A stretch of 18,551 bases of DNA from Sediminibacterium sp. Lineage in GTDB: Bacteria > Bacteroidota > Bacteroidia > Chitinophagales > Chitinophagaceae. The DNA lies in assembly GCA_030158535.1 (NCBI GenBank), contig JAOASV010000043.1:1-18551 (forward strand), in the 5' to 3' direction. A model generated the notes under the pieces. That model was not told where the DNA came from. It saw nothing but the letters and a program-made list of their open reading frames with translations, and did not search any database. The first letter of the stretch is position 1. Every line of letters starts with the position of its first letter. This document shows, in pieces, positions 9,118 through 16,751 of the stretch. Made by a program: the position numbers and the translations under genes.

Positions 9118-10230
9118 TTAAATAATGGTTGATTTATTTTCACCATCATTATTATTTTTTTCGGTGTCTCTTTTTTTCTCAATAAAATCACTGATGATTT
9201 CACCAATAGCTGTTGTTGCATAATTATTGATCGGATCAATATCTTTAGAAACAAAACCATTGGTAAGTGTCCAGTCTACCGCTTTTCTTACAACTACTGC
9301 TTCTTCTTGCATACCTAAATGATCGAGAAGCATGGCAGCAGATAAAATAGAACCAAGTGGGTTCGCTATATCTTTTCCTGCCGCTTGCGGATAAGAACCA
9401 TGGATTGGCTCAAAAAGTGCCACCTGATTACCAACAGATGCAGAAGGTAATAACCCTAACGATCCACTTAATACACTTGCTTCATCGCTAATAATATCAC
9501 CAAATAAATTTTCGGTAAGGATCACGTCAAACTGTGCGGGATACAAAATAATTTGCATCGCAGCATTGTCCACAAACATATAGTCCACAGTAACATCCGG
9601 ATAAGAGGCACTCATACCCTGAATTACTTTGCGCCATAGTCTAGAGGTTTCTAATACATTGGCTTTATCTACCAGGGTTAATTTTTTTCTTCTGTTTTGG
9701 GCGTACTTAAAAGCGAGGTGTGCAATTCTTTCAATTTCAGCTACCGAGTATGTACATAAATCACTTGCAGATTGTCCATCAGCAGCAAGTTCTTTTTTGC
9801 CAAAATAAATACCGCCCGTGAGCTCTCTAAAAATGACAAAATCAATACCTTCTAATTGCTTCGCTTTTAGGGGTGACATATGCCCAAGTGCTTTATAGGT
9901 ATCAATAGGACGTATATTTGCAAAGAGTTGTAAATCTTTACGAAGTTTTAAAAGCCCTTGCTCTGGTCTAACTTTTGCAGAAGGATCATTGTCATATTTT
10001 GGATGGCCAATAGCACCAAACAAAACAGCATCGGAAGCGAGGCAAGTAGCAACGGTTTCATCCGGCAAAGGACTTCCTGTTTTATCAATCGCATCTGCAC
10101 CCATTAAAGCATATTCGTAACTAAACACATGACCAAATCTTTGACCAATGGCATTGAGCACTTTAATACTTTGCGCAGTTACTTCTGGTCCAATCCCATC
10201 TCCGGGTATAACAGCAATTTTTTTATTCAT
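9118..10230 (-). CDS. leuB: 3-isopropylmalate dehydrogenase
   Basis: LeuB oxidatively decarboxylates 3-isopropylmalate to 2-oxoisocaproate with NAD+. The start IAVIPGDGIGPEV is typical. Substrate arginines are seen at R97, R107 and R135, and the catalytic pair is Y142 (ELTGGIYFG) and K189 (VDKANVLE). Metal ligands are D221 (VDNAAMQ), D245 and D249 (ENLFGDIISDEAS). The adenine-binding loop EPIHGSYPQAAGKDIANP (274-291) fits an NAD-type enzyme. Length is 370 residues, as expected; a charged, Asn-rich tail (KKRDTEKNNNDGENK) extends beyond the fold. Isocitrate and tartrate dehydrogenase relatives are excluded by these motifs and by context. It lies 29 bp after leuD and 20 bp before ilvE. Confidence 0.97.
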   Translation of the reverse strand: MNKKIAVIPGDGIGPEVTAQSIKVLNAIGQRFGHVFSYEYALMGADAIDKTGSPLPDETVATCLASDAVLFGAIGHPKYDNDPSAKVRPEQGLLKLRKDLQLFANIRPIDTYKALGHMSPLKAKQLEGIDFVIFRELTGGIYFGKKELAADGQSASDLCTYSVAEIERIAHLAFKYAQNRRKKLTLVDKANVLETSRLWRKVIQGMSASYPDVTVDYMFVDNAAMQIILYPAQFDVILTENLFGDIISDEASVLSGSLGLLPSASVGNQVALFEPIHGSYPQAAGKDIANPLGSILSAAMLLDHLGMQEEAVVVRKAVDWTLTNGFVSKDIDPINNYATTAIGEIISDFIEKKRDTEKNNNDGENKSTII

Positions 10231-10259
10231 AACACACCAGGGTTCTAATTATAATTTGC

Positions 10260-10844
10260 TTACGCTCTATTTTTTTCAAAATTTTCTATGGCCGCTTTGT
10301 TGCTGATTAGATAATCAATATCGTCGTAGCCATTTAATAAACAGGTTTTTTTATAGGCATTGATGTCAAATGTTTCAACCGCACCTGTGGCATCAATGGT
10401 AATAGTTTGTTTTTCTAAACAAACCGATAGAGTAGCTTCTTTATCCAATGCAAAAATGGACGCTAAAAAAGCTTCTGATACTGTGATAGGTAAAAGACCG
10501 TTGTTGAGTGCATTGTTTTTAAAAATGTCTGCAAAAAAACTGGACACTACAACTAAAAAGCCATAGTCTTTAATGGCCCATGCAGCGTGCTCACGTGACG
10601 ACCCACAACCAAAGTTTTTTCCAGCCACTAAAATTTGTCCATTATAACTTGCATCATTTAAAATGAAATCTTGCTTTGGTTCTAATTCGTTATCGTTATG
10701 ATAGCGCCAATCTCTAAATAAATTTTTACCAAATCCTTCTCTAGTAGTTGCCTTTAAAAAACGTGCCGGAATAATTTGATCCGTGTCCACGTTTTCTTCT
10801 TGTAAGGGTACAAATCGGCTATGTATTGTATTAATCTTGTTCAT
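10260..10844 (-). CDS. leuD: 3-isopropylmalate dehydratase small subunit
   Basis: This swivelling-domain subunit pairs with LeuC to isomerise 2- to 3-isopropylmalate. The family motifs [15 protein letters not shown] (17-31) and [15 protein letters not shown] (77-91) are intact; the second loop contacts the substrate. [20 protein letters not shown] (101-120) is also typical. The length of 194 residues is normal for the bacterial LeuD type rather than the shorter archaeal type of about 165. It starts 10 bp after leuC, which fits joint synthesis of the two subunits. Confidence 0.96.
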   Translation of the reverse strand: MNKINTIHSRFVPLQEENVDTDQIIPARFLKATTREGFGKNLFRDWRYHNDNELEPKQDFILNDASYNGQILVAGKNFGCGSSREHAAWAIKDYGFLVVVSSFFADIFKNNALNNGLLPITVSEAFLASIFALDKEATLSVCLEKQTITIDATGAVETFDINAYKKTCLLNGYDDIDYLISNKAAIENFEKNRA

Positions 10845-10854
10845 TGTTAATTGC

Positions 10855-12255
10855 TTAAAGTAGGGTTCTTACATCGGTGATAACGCCTGTAACCGCCGAT
10901 GCTGCAGCTGTTAATGGGCTTGCTAATAATGTACGTGCGCCAGCACCTTGTCGGCCTTCAAAATTTCTATTACTCGTACTCACACAATATTCGCCTGCTG
11001 GCACTTTGTCTTCGTTCATACCTAAACAAGCACTACAGCCAGCTTGTCTAATTTCAAAACCCGCTTCTTTAAAAATAATATCGAGCCCTTCTTGTACCAC
11101 TTGCTTGGCCACTTTTTGAGAGCCTGGCACAATCATTACTTGTACGTTTGGATGTTTTGTTTTTCCTTTTACAAGTGAAGCCACCAGTCGTAAATCTTCA
11201 ATTCTTGAATTGGTGCAGCTACCAATAAACACATGTTGTACCGGCATGCCCATTAATGATTGACCAGCCGTAAGACCCATATATTGTAGTGCTTTCTCTA
11301 GGTTTTTTTGTTCACCATCATCCTGCATATCAGCAGCAGTAGGAACATTTTTTGTGATGCCAATACCCAGTCCTGGGTTGGTGCCATAGGTAATCATGGG
11401 TTCAATAGCTGCGGCATCAATGGTAAGCTCCACATCAAAAGCTGCATCTGCATCTGAATATAAAGTTTGCCAGTATGCAAGCGCTGTATCCCATGCTGCG
11501 CCAGCAGGTGCAAAGGTCCTTCCCTTTATATAATCAAAGGTAGTTTGATCAGGTGCAATGAGTCCACCCCTTGCGCCCATTTCGATACTCATATTACAAA
11601 TGGTCATGCGCGCTTCCATCGAAAGTGCACGAACCACTGATCCTGCATATTCTACAAAATAACCGGTGGCACCACTTGCACTAATTTTTGCAATGATGTA
11701 TAAAATAATATCTTTTGAAACCACGCCTTTACCAAGTGCGCCTTCGATATTGATGCGCATCAGTTTGGGCTTTGTTTGCAGCAAACACTGCGATGCAAAA
11801 ACCATTTCAACTTCTGAAGTACCAATACCAAATGCGATGGTTCCAAATGCACCATGTGTAGACGTATGACTATCGCCACAAACAATGGTCATGCCCGGTT
11901 GGGTAATACCAAGTTCGGGACCTATCACGTGCACGATACCCTGATGCTCATGTCCAAGACCATATAATTCGATGCCATGTTTTTTACAATTTTCAATTAA
12001 AGTATCAACTTGAAATCGAGATAGTGCATCCGTAATTGGCAAGTGCTGATTAAGAGTAGGCACATTGTGATCAGCAGTTGCCACAACTTGAGCCGGTCTA
12101 AAAATTGAAATACCTCTGTCCTCAATACCTTTAAAAGCTTGTGGGCTAGTTACTTCATGGATAAAATGTTTATCGATATACAGTACTGACGGACCATCTG
12201 TAACTTCCTGTACAATATGCGTATCCCAAATTTTTTCAAATAATGTTTTTCCCAT
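10855..12255 (-). CDS. leuC: 3-isopropylmalate dehydratase large subunit
   Basis: This aconitase-family [4Fe-4S] subunit pairs with LeuD. I place the start at the ATG at 12255, giving [11 protein letters not shown] and 466 residues. The open frame runs seven codons further to a TTG at 12276, immediately after the leuA stop. With the ATG, the cluster cysteines fall at C347 (GSCTNSR), C407 and C410 (AGCSACLG), which match the positions I recall for the 466-residue E. coli LeuC. The motif [13 protein letters not shown] (128-140) and the N-terminal HEVTSPQAF (33-41) are intact. The 21-bp gap to leuA contains no clear ribosome-binding site, as is usual in Bacteroidota. Aconitase and homoaconitase are unlikely given length and context. 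Confidence 0.95.
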   Translation of the reverse strand: MGKTLFEKIWDTHIVQEVTDGPSVLYIDKHFIHEVTSPQAFKGIEDRGISIFRPAQVVATADHNVPTLNQHLPITDALSRFQVDTLIENCKKHGIELYGLGHEHQGIVHVIGPELGITQPGMTIVCGDSHTSTHGAFGTIAFGIGTSEVEMVFASQCLLQTKPKLMRINIEGALGKGVVSKDIILYIIAKISASGATGYFVEYAGSVVRALSMEARMTICNMSIEMGARGGLIAPDQTTFDYIKGRTFAPAGAAWDTALAYWQTLYSDADAAFDVELTIDAAAIEPMITYGTNPGLGIGITKNVPTAADMQDDGEQKNLEKALQYMGLTAGQSLMGMPVQHVFIGSCTNSRIEDLRLVASLVKGKTKHPNVQVMIVPGSQKVAKQVVQEGLDIIFKEAGFEIRQAGCSACLGMNEDKVPAGEYCVSTSNRNFEGRQGAGARTLLASPLTAAASAVTGVITDVRTLL

Positions 12256-12276
12256 AACAGGTTTCTTTTCTTTCAA

Positions 12277-13440
12277 TTAATGTACAAGCGCTGCTGTGTG
12301 CGCGGTTGCTAGTGCTTGCAAATCTTCTTCCATCACTTCTTTTTTTGTATCAGCTACTTGTAAAAAAGAAGGATATAAAATATCGATATCGTTTCTATCA
12401 AATTGAAAACCTAATTTTTGAAAGCGGTACGCTAGTGCACTTCTTCCACTTCTTGCTGTAAGTACAATTTTACTTCCTTCGGCGCCAACGGCTTCTGGAT
12501 TAATTATCTCATAGGTTTCGGCACTCTTTAAAAATCCATCTTGGTGAATACCTGACGAATGTGAAAATGCATTGGCACCCACAATAGCTTTATTGGGTTG
12601 CACGCCCATACGCATGATATCAGACACTTCACGACTAATTGGATTGAGCATCGTCGCATTTACATTTGTATAAAAACCTAATGAAGCGTGTTGTTTTAAA
12701 ATCATCACAACCTCTTCAAGTGCAGTGTTACCAGCACGTTCACCAAGTCCGTTGATGGTGCACTCAATTTGTCTTGCACCACCAATAACACCTGCAATAG
12801 AATTCGCTGTTGCAAGTCCTAAATCGTTATGGCAATGACAAGACAAAACTGCTTTGTCAATATTTGAAACGTTGTTTCTTAAAAAAGCCATTTTTTCGCC
12901 GTACTGATGTGGTAGGCAATAACCCGTTGTGTCCGGAATATTTACCACTGTAGCACCAGCTGCAATAACAGCTTCCACTACGCGCGCTAAATATTCATTA
13001 TCGGTTCGGCCTGCATCTTCTGCAAAAAATTCTATATCGTCTGTAAAATTGCGCGCCCACTTAACAGCCTGCGTTGCTCTTGCAATAATTTCTTCACGGG
13101 TGGCATTAAATTTGGCTTTGATATGAAAATCAGAAGTGCCAATACCAGTATGTATGCGTGAACGCTTGGCATGCTTTAAGGCTTCGCCAGCCACTTCAAT
13201 ATCCTTTTGAACCGCACGTGTTAAACCACAAACGGCTGCATTTTTTACCAGCTTTGCAATTTCAGACACCGACTCAAAATCGCCGGGGCTAGAAATGGGG
13301 AATCCTGCCTCTATAATATCAACCCCTAGGGCCTCCAACTTGAGCGCTAAACCTACTTTTTCTTTGGTATTTAGCTTACAACCAGGCACTTGCTCCCCGT
13401 CTCGAAGGGTGGTATCAAATATGTATACTTGTTCAGCCAT
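12277..13440 (-). CDS. leuA: 2-isopropylmalate synthase, short form lacking the C-terminal regulatory domain
   Basis: LeuA condenses acetyl-CoA with 2-oxoisovalerate, the committed step to leucine. The TIM barrel has the catalytic R13-D14 in [13 protein letters not shown], the metal-binding HCHND (H202, H204), IPDTTGY (168-174) and [14 protein letters not shown] (231-244). The protein ends at 387 residues with LeuA-like connecting subdomains, so the leucine-binding domain of about 130 residues found in the roughly 510-residue E. coli form is absent. LeuC follows 21 bp later, so no remnant of that domain remains. Homocitrate or citramalate synthase are alternatives on fold alone, but leuC, leuD and leuB follow directly. 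The ATG at 13440 is the first gene of the operon, and the upstream region carries the palindrome described separately. Confidence 0.93.
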   Translation of the reverse strand: MAEQVYIFDTTLRDGEQVPGCKLNTKEKVGLALKLEALGVDIIEAGFPISSPGDFESVSEIAKLVKNAAVCGLTRAVQKDIEVAGEALKHAKRSRIHTGIGTSDFHIKAKFNATREEIIARATQAVKWARNFTDDIEFFAEDAGRTDNEYLARVVEAVIAAGATVVNIPDTTGYCLPHQYGEKMAFLRNNVSNIDKAVLSCHCHNDLGLATANSIAGVIGGARQIECTINGLGERAGNTALEEVVMILKQHASLGFYTNVNATMLNPISREVSDIMRMGVQPNKAIVGANAFSHSSGIHQDGFLKSAETYEIINPEAVGAEGSKIVLTARSGRSALAYRFQKLGFQFDRNDIDILYPSFLQVADTKKEVMEEDLQALATAHTAALVH

Positions 13441-13462
13441 GAAAAGACTTTTTCCGAATTTA

Positions 13463-13477
13463 CCATTACTTAAATGG
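13463..13477. promoter_or_regulatory. Secondary half-site with short inverted arms near leuA
   Basis: The 9-mer ATTACTTAA at 13465-13473 is an exact copy of the right-arm 9-mer of the large palindrome (13551-13559), and both copies are followed within one or two bases by TGG. It is itself framed by CCATT and AATGG, 5-bp inverted arms around ACTTA. It lies 23-38 bp upstream of leuA, about 77 bp centre to centre from the palindrome. A second, weaker binding site for the same regulator is inferred. Confidence 0.45.
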
Positions 13478-13531
13478 CCAAAAAGTGCAAAATTGGGCTT
13501 ATTTTACACTGTATAAGAAGCTATAAATGAT

Positions 13532-13560
13532 ATTAAGTAATTGATAATCAATTACTTAAT
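13532..13560. promoter_or_regulatory. Perfect 29-bp palindrome, candidate operator
   Basis: The left arm ATTAAGTAATTGAT and right arm ATCAATTACTTAAT are exact reverse complements around a single central base at 13546; the next outward pair (13531/13561) does not match. The dyad ends 15 bp before the ATG at 13576 and 91 bp before the leuA start. It is A/T-rich and has no following T-run or GC stem on either side, which argues against a terminator and favours a binding site for a homodimeric regulator acting on one or both divergent units. The regulator itself is not identifiable in this window. Confidence 0.7.
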
Positions 13561-13575
13561 GGACACCTAATTACC

Positions 13576-15123
13576 ATGCCCAACAGGAGTACCGATACCT
13601 TATTTCAGCTGATCCAGTCATTAGAACGCGCCGAAAAGCGTCATTTTAAGCTGTTTATGAAAACCGATGCGGCTAATGGAAACCTTAAAGTGGTGCAGCT
13701 CTTTGATGCCCTCGACAAAATGGCTCAATACGACGAAGAAGTCCTGCTCCAAAAAAACGATTTCATCCAAAAAAGCCAGCTTTCGAACCTAAAAGCTAGG
13801 CTTTACCAAGAAGTGCTGGCTAGTTTACGAGATCTTAAAAAAGACAGTAACATAGATTTACAATTGCATGAACAACTAGATTTTGCGCGTGTACTATATA
13901 ATAAGGGACTTTATTTACAGAGTTTGAAAATTCTTGACAAGGCTAAAGAGCATGCAAAAGCAAACAACCAAGTCACTTATATTTTACAAATTCTTTTTTT
14001 AGAAAAGAAAATTGAAGCACTGCACATTACAAGAAGTATGCAGGACAGAGCCGATTTATTAACTAGCGAAGTGGAGGATGTAAATTTGAAATTAGCCAGT
14101 ATTGGAAAATTATCAAACATTTCATTACAACTATATAGCTGGTATATAAAAAATGGACACGCCCGCAATGACAATGACAAAGCGGCCGTAGAAATTTTAT
14201 TCAATCCAGCAATCATAGAAGCATCTAAAGACTGTGAAGGCTTTTATGAAAAGCTCTACAAATACCAGTGTTACTGTTGGTATGCCTTTATTTTACAAGA
14301 CTTTTTACTCTATTATAGATACTGTCAAAAATGGGTGGATTTATTTGAGACAGAACCTAAAATGATTGAAAATGAAACGGCGCATTATATCAAAGGCATG
14401 CACAATTTAATGAGTGCCCATTTTGATTTACGTAACTATACAAAGTTTAATGATACCATTTGTAGGTTTGAAGCCTTTACGCAAACGCCTACGGTTTTAG
14501 AAAATCAAAACAATAAAATTCAAACATTTGTATACCTGAATCTTTCAAAAATTAACCGCCATTTTATGGAAGGTACTTTTGAAGCAGGTATTGCAGAGAT
14601 TCCTTTAATAGAAGAAAAACTAACGGAGTACGAACTCTATTTAGATAGGCACCGCGTACTCGTTTTCTATTACAAATTTGCCTCTTTATATTTTGGTGCA
14701 GGTAATTACAGCATGAGTATCGACTATTTAAATAAAGTCATTGATTTAAAAGGTGATTTAAGAACAGATTTGCGCTGCTATGCCAGACTATTACACCTTA
14801 TTGCACATTACGAACTTGGCAACTTTGAGATTTTAGAATACTTGCTAAAATCAGTAACCAGGTTTATGGCAAAAATGGAAAATTTAGGACTAGCCGAAGC
14901 AGAAATTTTTAGTTTCTTAAAACGCTCGTTTAGATTACAGCCAAATGCACTTAAGCCTGCTTTTATTAAACTCTTGGAAAACCTTAAAGAAGTAGAAAAA
15001 GACAAATTAGCTTCTCGCGCCTTTATGTACCTCGACGTTATTTCATGGCTTGAAAGCAAAATAGAAGGAAAAGAAGTGCAAGATATCATCAGAGATAAAT
15101 ACCTTAGATCCATTAAAGAATAA
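13576..15123 (+). CDS. Conserved helical-repeat protein of unknown function
   Basis: I do not recognise a characterised function. The 515-residue protein is soluble-looking, with no signal peptide or membrane segment, and is almost entirely predicted amphipathic helix, in the style of divergent tetratricopeptide-like (TPR) repeats. Examples are the LYNKGLYLQSLKILDKAKEHAK stretch near 107-128 (shown here only by its key residues L107, G111, L119) and the Y-rich helices around 224-255. The most conserved-looking parts are the N-terminal AEKRHFKLFMK (19-29), the SQLSNLKARLYQEVL block (67-81) and LQLYSWYIKNGHARND (184-199). From memory, proteins with this layout occur across Chitinophagaceae as hypothetical or TPR proteins. 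The ATG is fixed by an in-frame stop at 13534. It diverges from leuA and is followed 3 bp later by the amidohydrolase. Confidence 0.75.
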   Translation: MPNRSTDTLFQLIQSLERAEKRHFKLFMKTDAANGNLKVVQLFDALDKMAQYDEEVLLQKNDFIQKSQLSNLKARLYQEVLASLRDLKKDSNIDLQLHEQLDFARVLYNKGLYLQSLKILDKAKEHAKANNQVTYILQILFLEKKIEALHITRSMQDRADLLTSEVEDVNLKLASIGKLSNISLQLYSWYIKNGHARNDNDKAAVEILFNPAIIEASKDCEGFYEKLYKYQCYCWYAFILQDFLLYYRYCQKWVDLFETEPKMIENETAHYIKGMHNLMSAHFDLRNYTKFNDTICRFEAFTQTPTVLENQNNKIQTFVYLNLSKINRHFMEGTFEAGIAEIPLIEEKLTEYELYLDRHRVLVFYYKFASLYFGAGNYSMSIDYLNKVIDLKGDLRTDLRCYARLLHLIAHYELGNFEILEYLLKSVTRFMAKMENLGLAEAEIFSFLKRSFRLQPNALKPAFIKLLENLKEVEKDKLASRAFMYLDVISWLESKIEGKEVQDIIRDKYLRSIKE

Positions 15124-15126
15124 ATT

Positions 15127-16710
15127 ATGCTTAAAAAATTATTGAGCAGCATCCTAGTTCTACAACTATGTTTTGTAGCGGGTGCCCAAATTACCAAAGC
15201 GCCACTTGTTAAAGAAGGCGACGGTCCTTACACACAACTTATTATAAGAGGTGTAACACTTATCAATGGTACCGGCGCACCGCCCTTTGGTCCAGTAGAT
15301 ATTGTAATTGAAAAAAATAGAATTATAAAAATTCAAAACGTAGGTAGTCCAAGCTTACCTATCAATGCTGCGCGCAGACCTGCATTAAAAGAAGGTGGCA
15401 AAGAAATCAATTGCGAAGGCATGTATGCCATGCCAGGCCTGATTGATATGCATGGTCATATTGGTGGAAAAGAACAAGGTACACCAGCAGAGTATGTTTT
15501 TAAATTATGGATGGCGCATGGTATCACTACCATTAGAGACCCATCGGCAGGCAATGGCCTTTCATGGGTATTAGATCATAAAGCAAAATCTTTAGAGAAC
15601 ACCATTACAGCACCTCGCATATTTGCATACACTGCTTTTGGTCAAGGAAGCAAAACGCCAATCACGAATGCAGAAGAAGCGAAAACATGGGTAAGAGAAA
15701 ATGCTAAAAATGGCGCCGATGGAATTAAATTTTTTGGCGCACCTCCAGAAGTGATGGACGCTGCTATCAGAGAAAATAAAGCATTAGGCCTCCGCTCTAC
15801 ATGTCACCACGCACAAGTAGACGTAGCTAGATGGAACGTTGTTAACTCTGCAAAAGCGGGCATGACCAGTATGGAACACTGGTATGGATTACCAGAAGCA
15901 CTGTTTGAAGATAAAACCATCCAAAACTTCCCAGCAGATTACAATTACAACAACGAAGAACACCGTTTTGAAGAAGCCGGAAAATTATGGAAGCAAGCAG
16001 CAGCGCCGTATACACCACACTGGAATAAAGTGATGAATGATTTACTCGCTGTAGATTTTACATTAGATCCAACCTTTAATATTTACGACGCCAATAGAGA
16101 TTTACACCGCGCGCGTAGAGCTGAGTGGCACGAAAACTACACATTACCATCGCTTTGGAAATTTTATGAACCTTCATTTCAATCGCACGGTTCATACTGG
16201 GTTAACTGGGGTACCGAGCAGGAAGTAGAATGGAAAAACAATTACAGACTATGGATGACTTTTGTAAATGAATATAAAAACAGAGGGGGTCGTGTAACAG
16301 CCGGATCTGATAATGGATTTATTTATGAAACCTATGGCTTTGGGTATATTAGAGAATTAGAACTACTTCGTGAAGCAGGATTTCATCCTTTAGAAGTTAT
16401 CAGATCTGCTACTTTATATGGCGCACAAGCTCTAGGTCAGGAAAAAGATTTAGGAAGTGTAGAAGTTGGCAAACTTGCAGACATTGTAATTGTAAATGCC
16501 AACCCTCTCAAAAATTTACAAGTACTATACGGCACGGGTGCGGTGCATTTAACACCTGATAATAAAATTACAAGAATTGGTGGCGTACAATACACGGTAA
16601 AAGACGGTATTGTTTATGACGCCAAAAAATTACTACGCGACGTGAAAAACATGGTTGACGTAGAAAAGAAAAAAACAAACTGGCAGTTAAAACAACCAGG
16701 GGTAGAATAA
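15127..16710 (+). CDS. Secreted metal-dependent amidohydrolase family protein
   Basis: The protein belongs to the amidohydrolase superfamily (imidazolonepropionase/prolidase-like branch). A Sec signal peptide is clear, with Lys at 3-4, a hydrophobic core at 5-18 and a likely cut after A20 (VAGA|Q), so it acts in the periplasm or outside. The first metal ligands are H109 and H111 in GLIDMHGHIGG. Further candidate ligands are K201 (GIKFFG), H227 or H228 (STCHHAQ), H251 (SMEHW) and D395 (TAGSDNG). The C-terminal ADIVIVNANPL (451-461) closes the beta-sandwich typical of the family. Residues about 258-385 form an unusually aromatic and charged insert between the last histidine and the aspartate. 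The substrate is unknown; peptidase-like or cyclic-amide hydrolysis are both possible. It follows the helical protein by 3 bp and is probably cotranscribed. Confidence 0.88.
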   Translation: MLKKLLSSILVLQLCFVAGAQITKAPLVKEGDGPYTQLIIRGVTLINGTGAPPFGPVDIVIEKNRIIKIQNVGSPSLPINAARRPALKEGGKEINCEGMYAMPGLIDMHGHIGGKEQGTPAEYVFKLWMAHGITTIRDPSAGNGLSWVLDHKAKSLENTITAPRIFAYTAFGQGSKTPITNAEEAKTWVRENAKNGADGIKFFGAPPEVMDAAIRENKALGLRSTCHHAQVDVARWNVVNSAKAGMTSMEHWYGLPEALFEDKTIQNFPADYNYNNEEHRFEEAGKLWKQAAAPYTPHWNKVMNDLLAVDFTLDPTFNIYDANRDLHRARRAEWHENYTLPSLWKFYEPSFQSHGSYWVNWGTEQEVEWKNNYRLWMTFVNEYKNRGGRVTAGSDNGFIYETYGFGYIRELELLREAGFHPLEVIRSATLYGAQALGQEKDLGSVEVGKLADIVIVNANPLKNLQVLYGTGAVHLTPDNKITRIGGVQYTVKDGIVYDAKKLLRDVKNMVDVEKKKTNWQLKQPGVE

Positions 16711-16751
16711 TATTCATTAAAAACTAAAGCAGTTATTGAAGGCATACCGGA

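Larger units (their letters stand above)
13441..13575. promoter_or_regulatory. Divergent intergenic region between leuA operon and the plus-strand pair
   Basis: This 135-bp AT-rich region must hold the promoter of the ten-gene leu/ilv operon (minus) and probably that of the helical-protein/amidohydrolase pair (plus). I see no full Bacteroidota promoter (TTTG and TAnnTTTG). A 7-of-8 match to TAnnTTTG, CAATTTTG, reads on the minus strand at 13495-13488, but it lacks a partner upstream. The region contains a perfect palindrome and an extra half-site, listed separately. No rho-independent terminator hairpin or branched-chain-codon leader peptide was found, so repression or activation at the DNA level is more likely than attenuation. 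Confidence 0.7.

Noticed and set aside
13371..13466. Upstream reading frame of 31 codons on the minus strand overlapping the leuA start, considered as a leader peptide
   Set aside because: It has no run of leucine, isoleucine or valine codons, extends into leuA in another frame, and there is no terminator hairpin between it and leuA, so it does not fit attenuation.
13488..13495. CAATTTTG on the minus strand as a -7 promoter element for leuA
   Set aside because: It matches TAnnTTTG at 7 of 8 bases and is at a sensible distance, but no TTG element lies about 17-20 bp upstream, so it was not listed as a promoter.
13532..13560. The large palindrome as a rho-independent terminator
   Set aside because: The stem is almost entirely A/T, is not followed by a T-run, and lies between two divergent starts where no transcript is expected to end.
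15127..15189. Lipoprotein signal at LQLC in the amidohydrolase N-terminus
   Set aside because: The residue before the cysteine is leucine, not Gly/Ala/Ser, and a good Sec cleavage site (AGA|Q) follows five residues later.
14808..15197. 129-codon open frame on the minus strand
   Set aside because: It is antisense to the end of the helical protein and the start of the amidohydrolase; composition is that of a reversed coding strand (Ser/Leu/Ile-rich), with no recognisable motif.
16711..16751. Possible bidirectional terminator between the amidohydrolase and the acyl-CoA synthetase
   Set aside because: The best inverted pairing around CCGG/CGG is only 3-4 bp with no flanking T-run on either strand.
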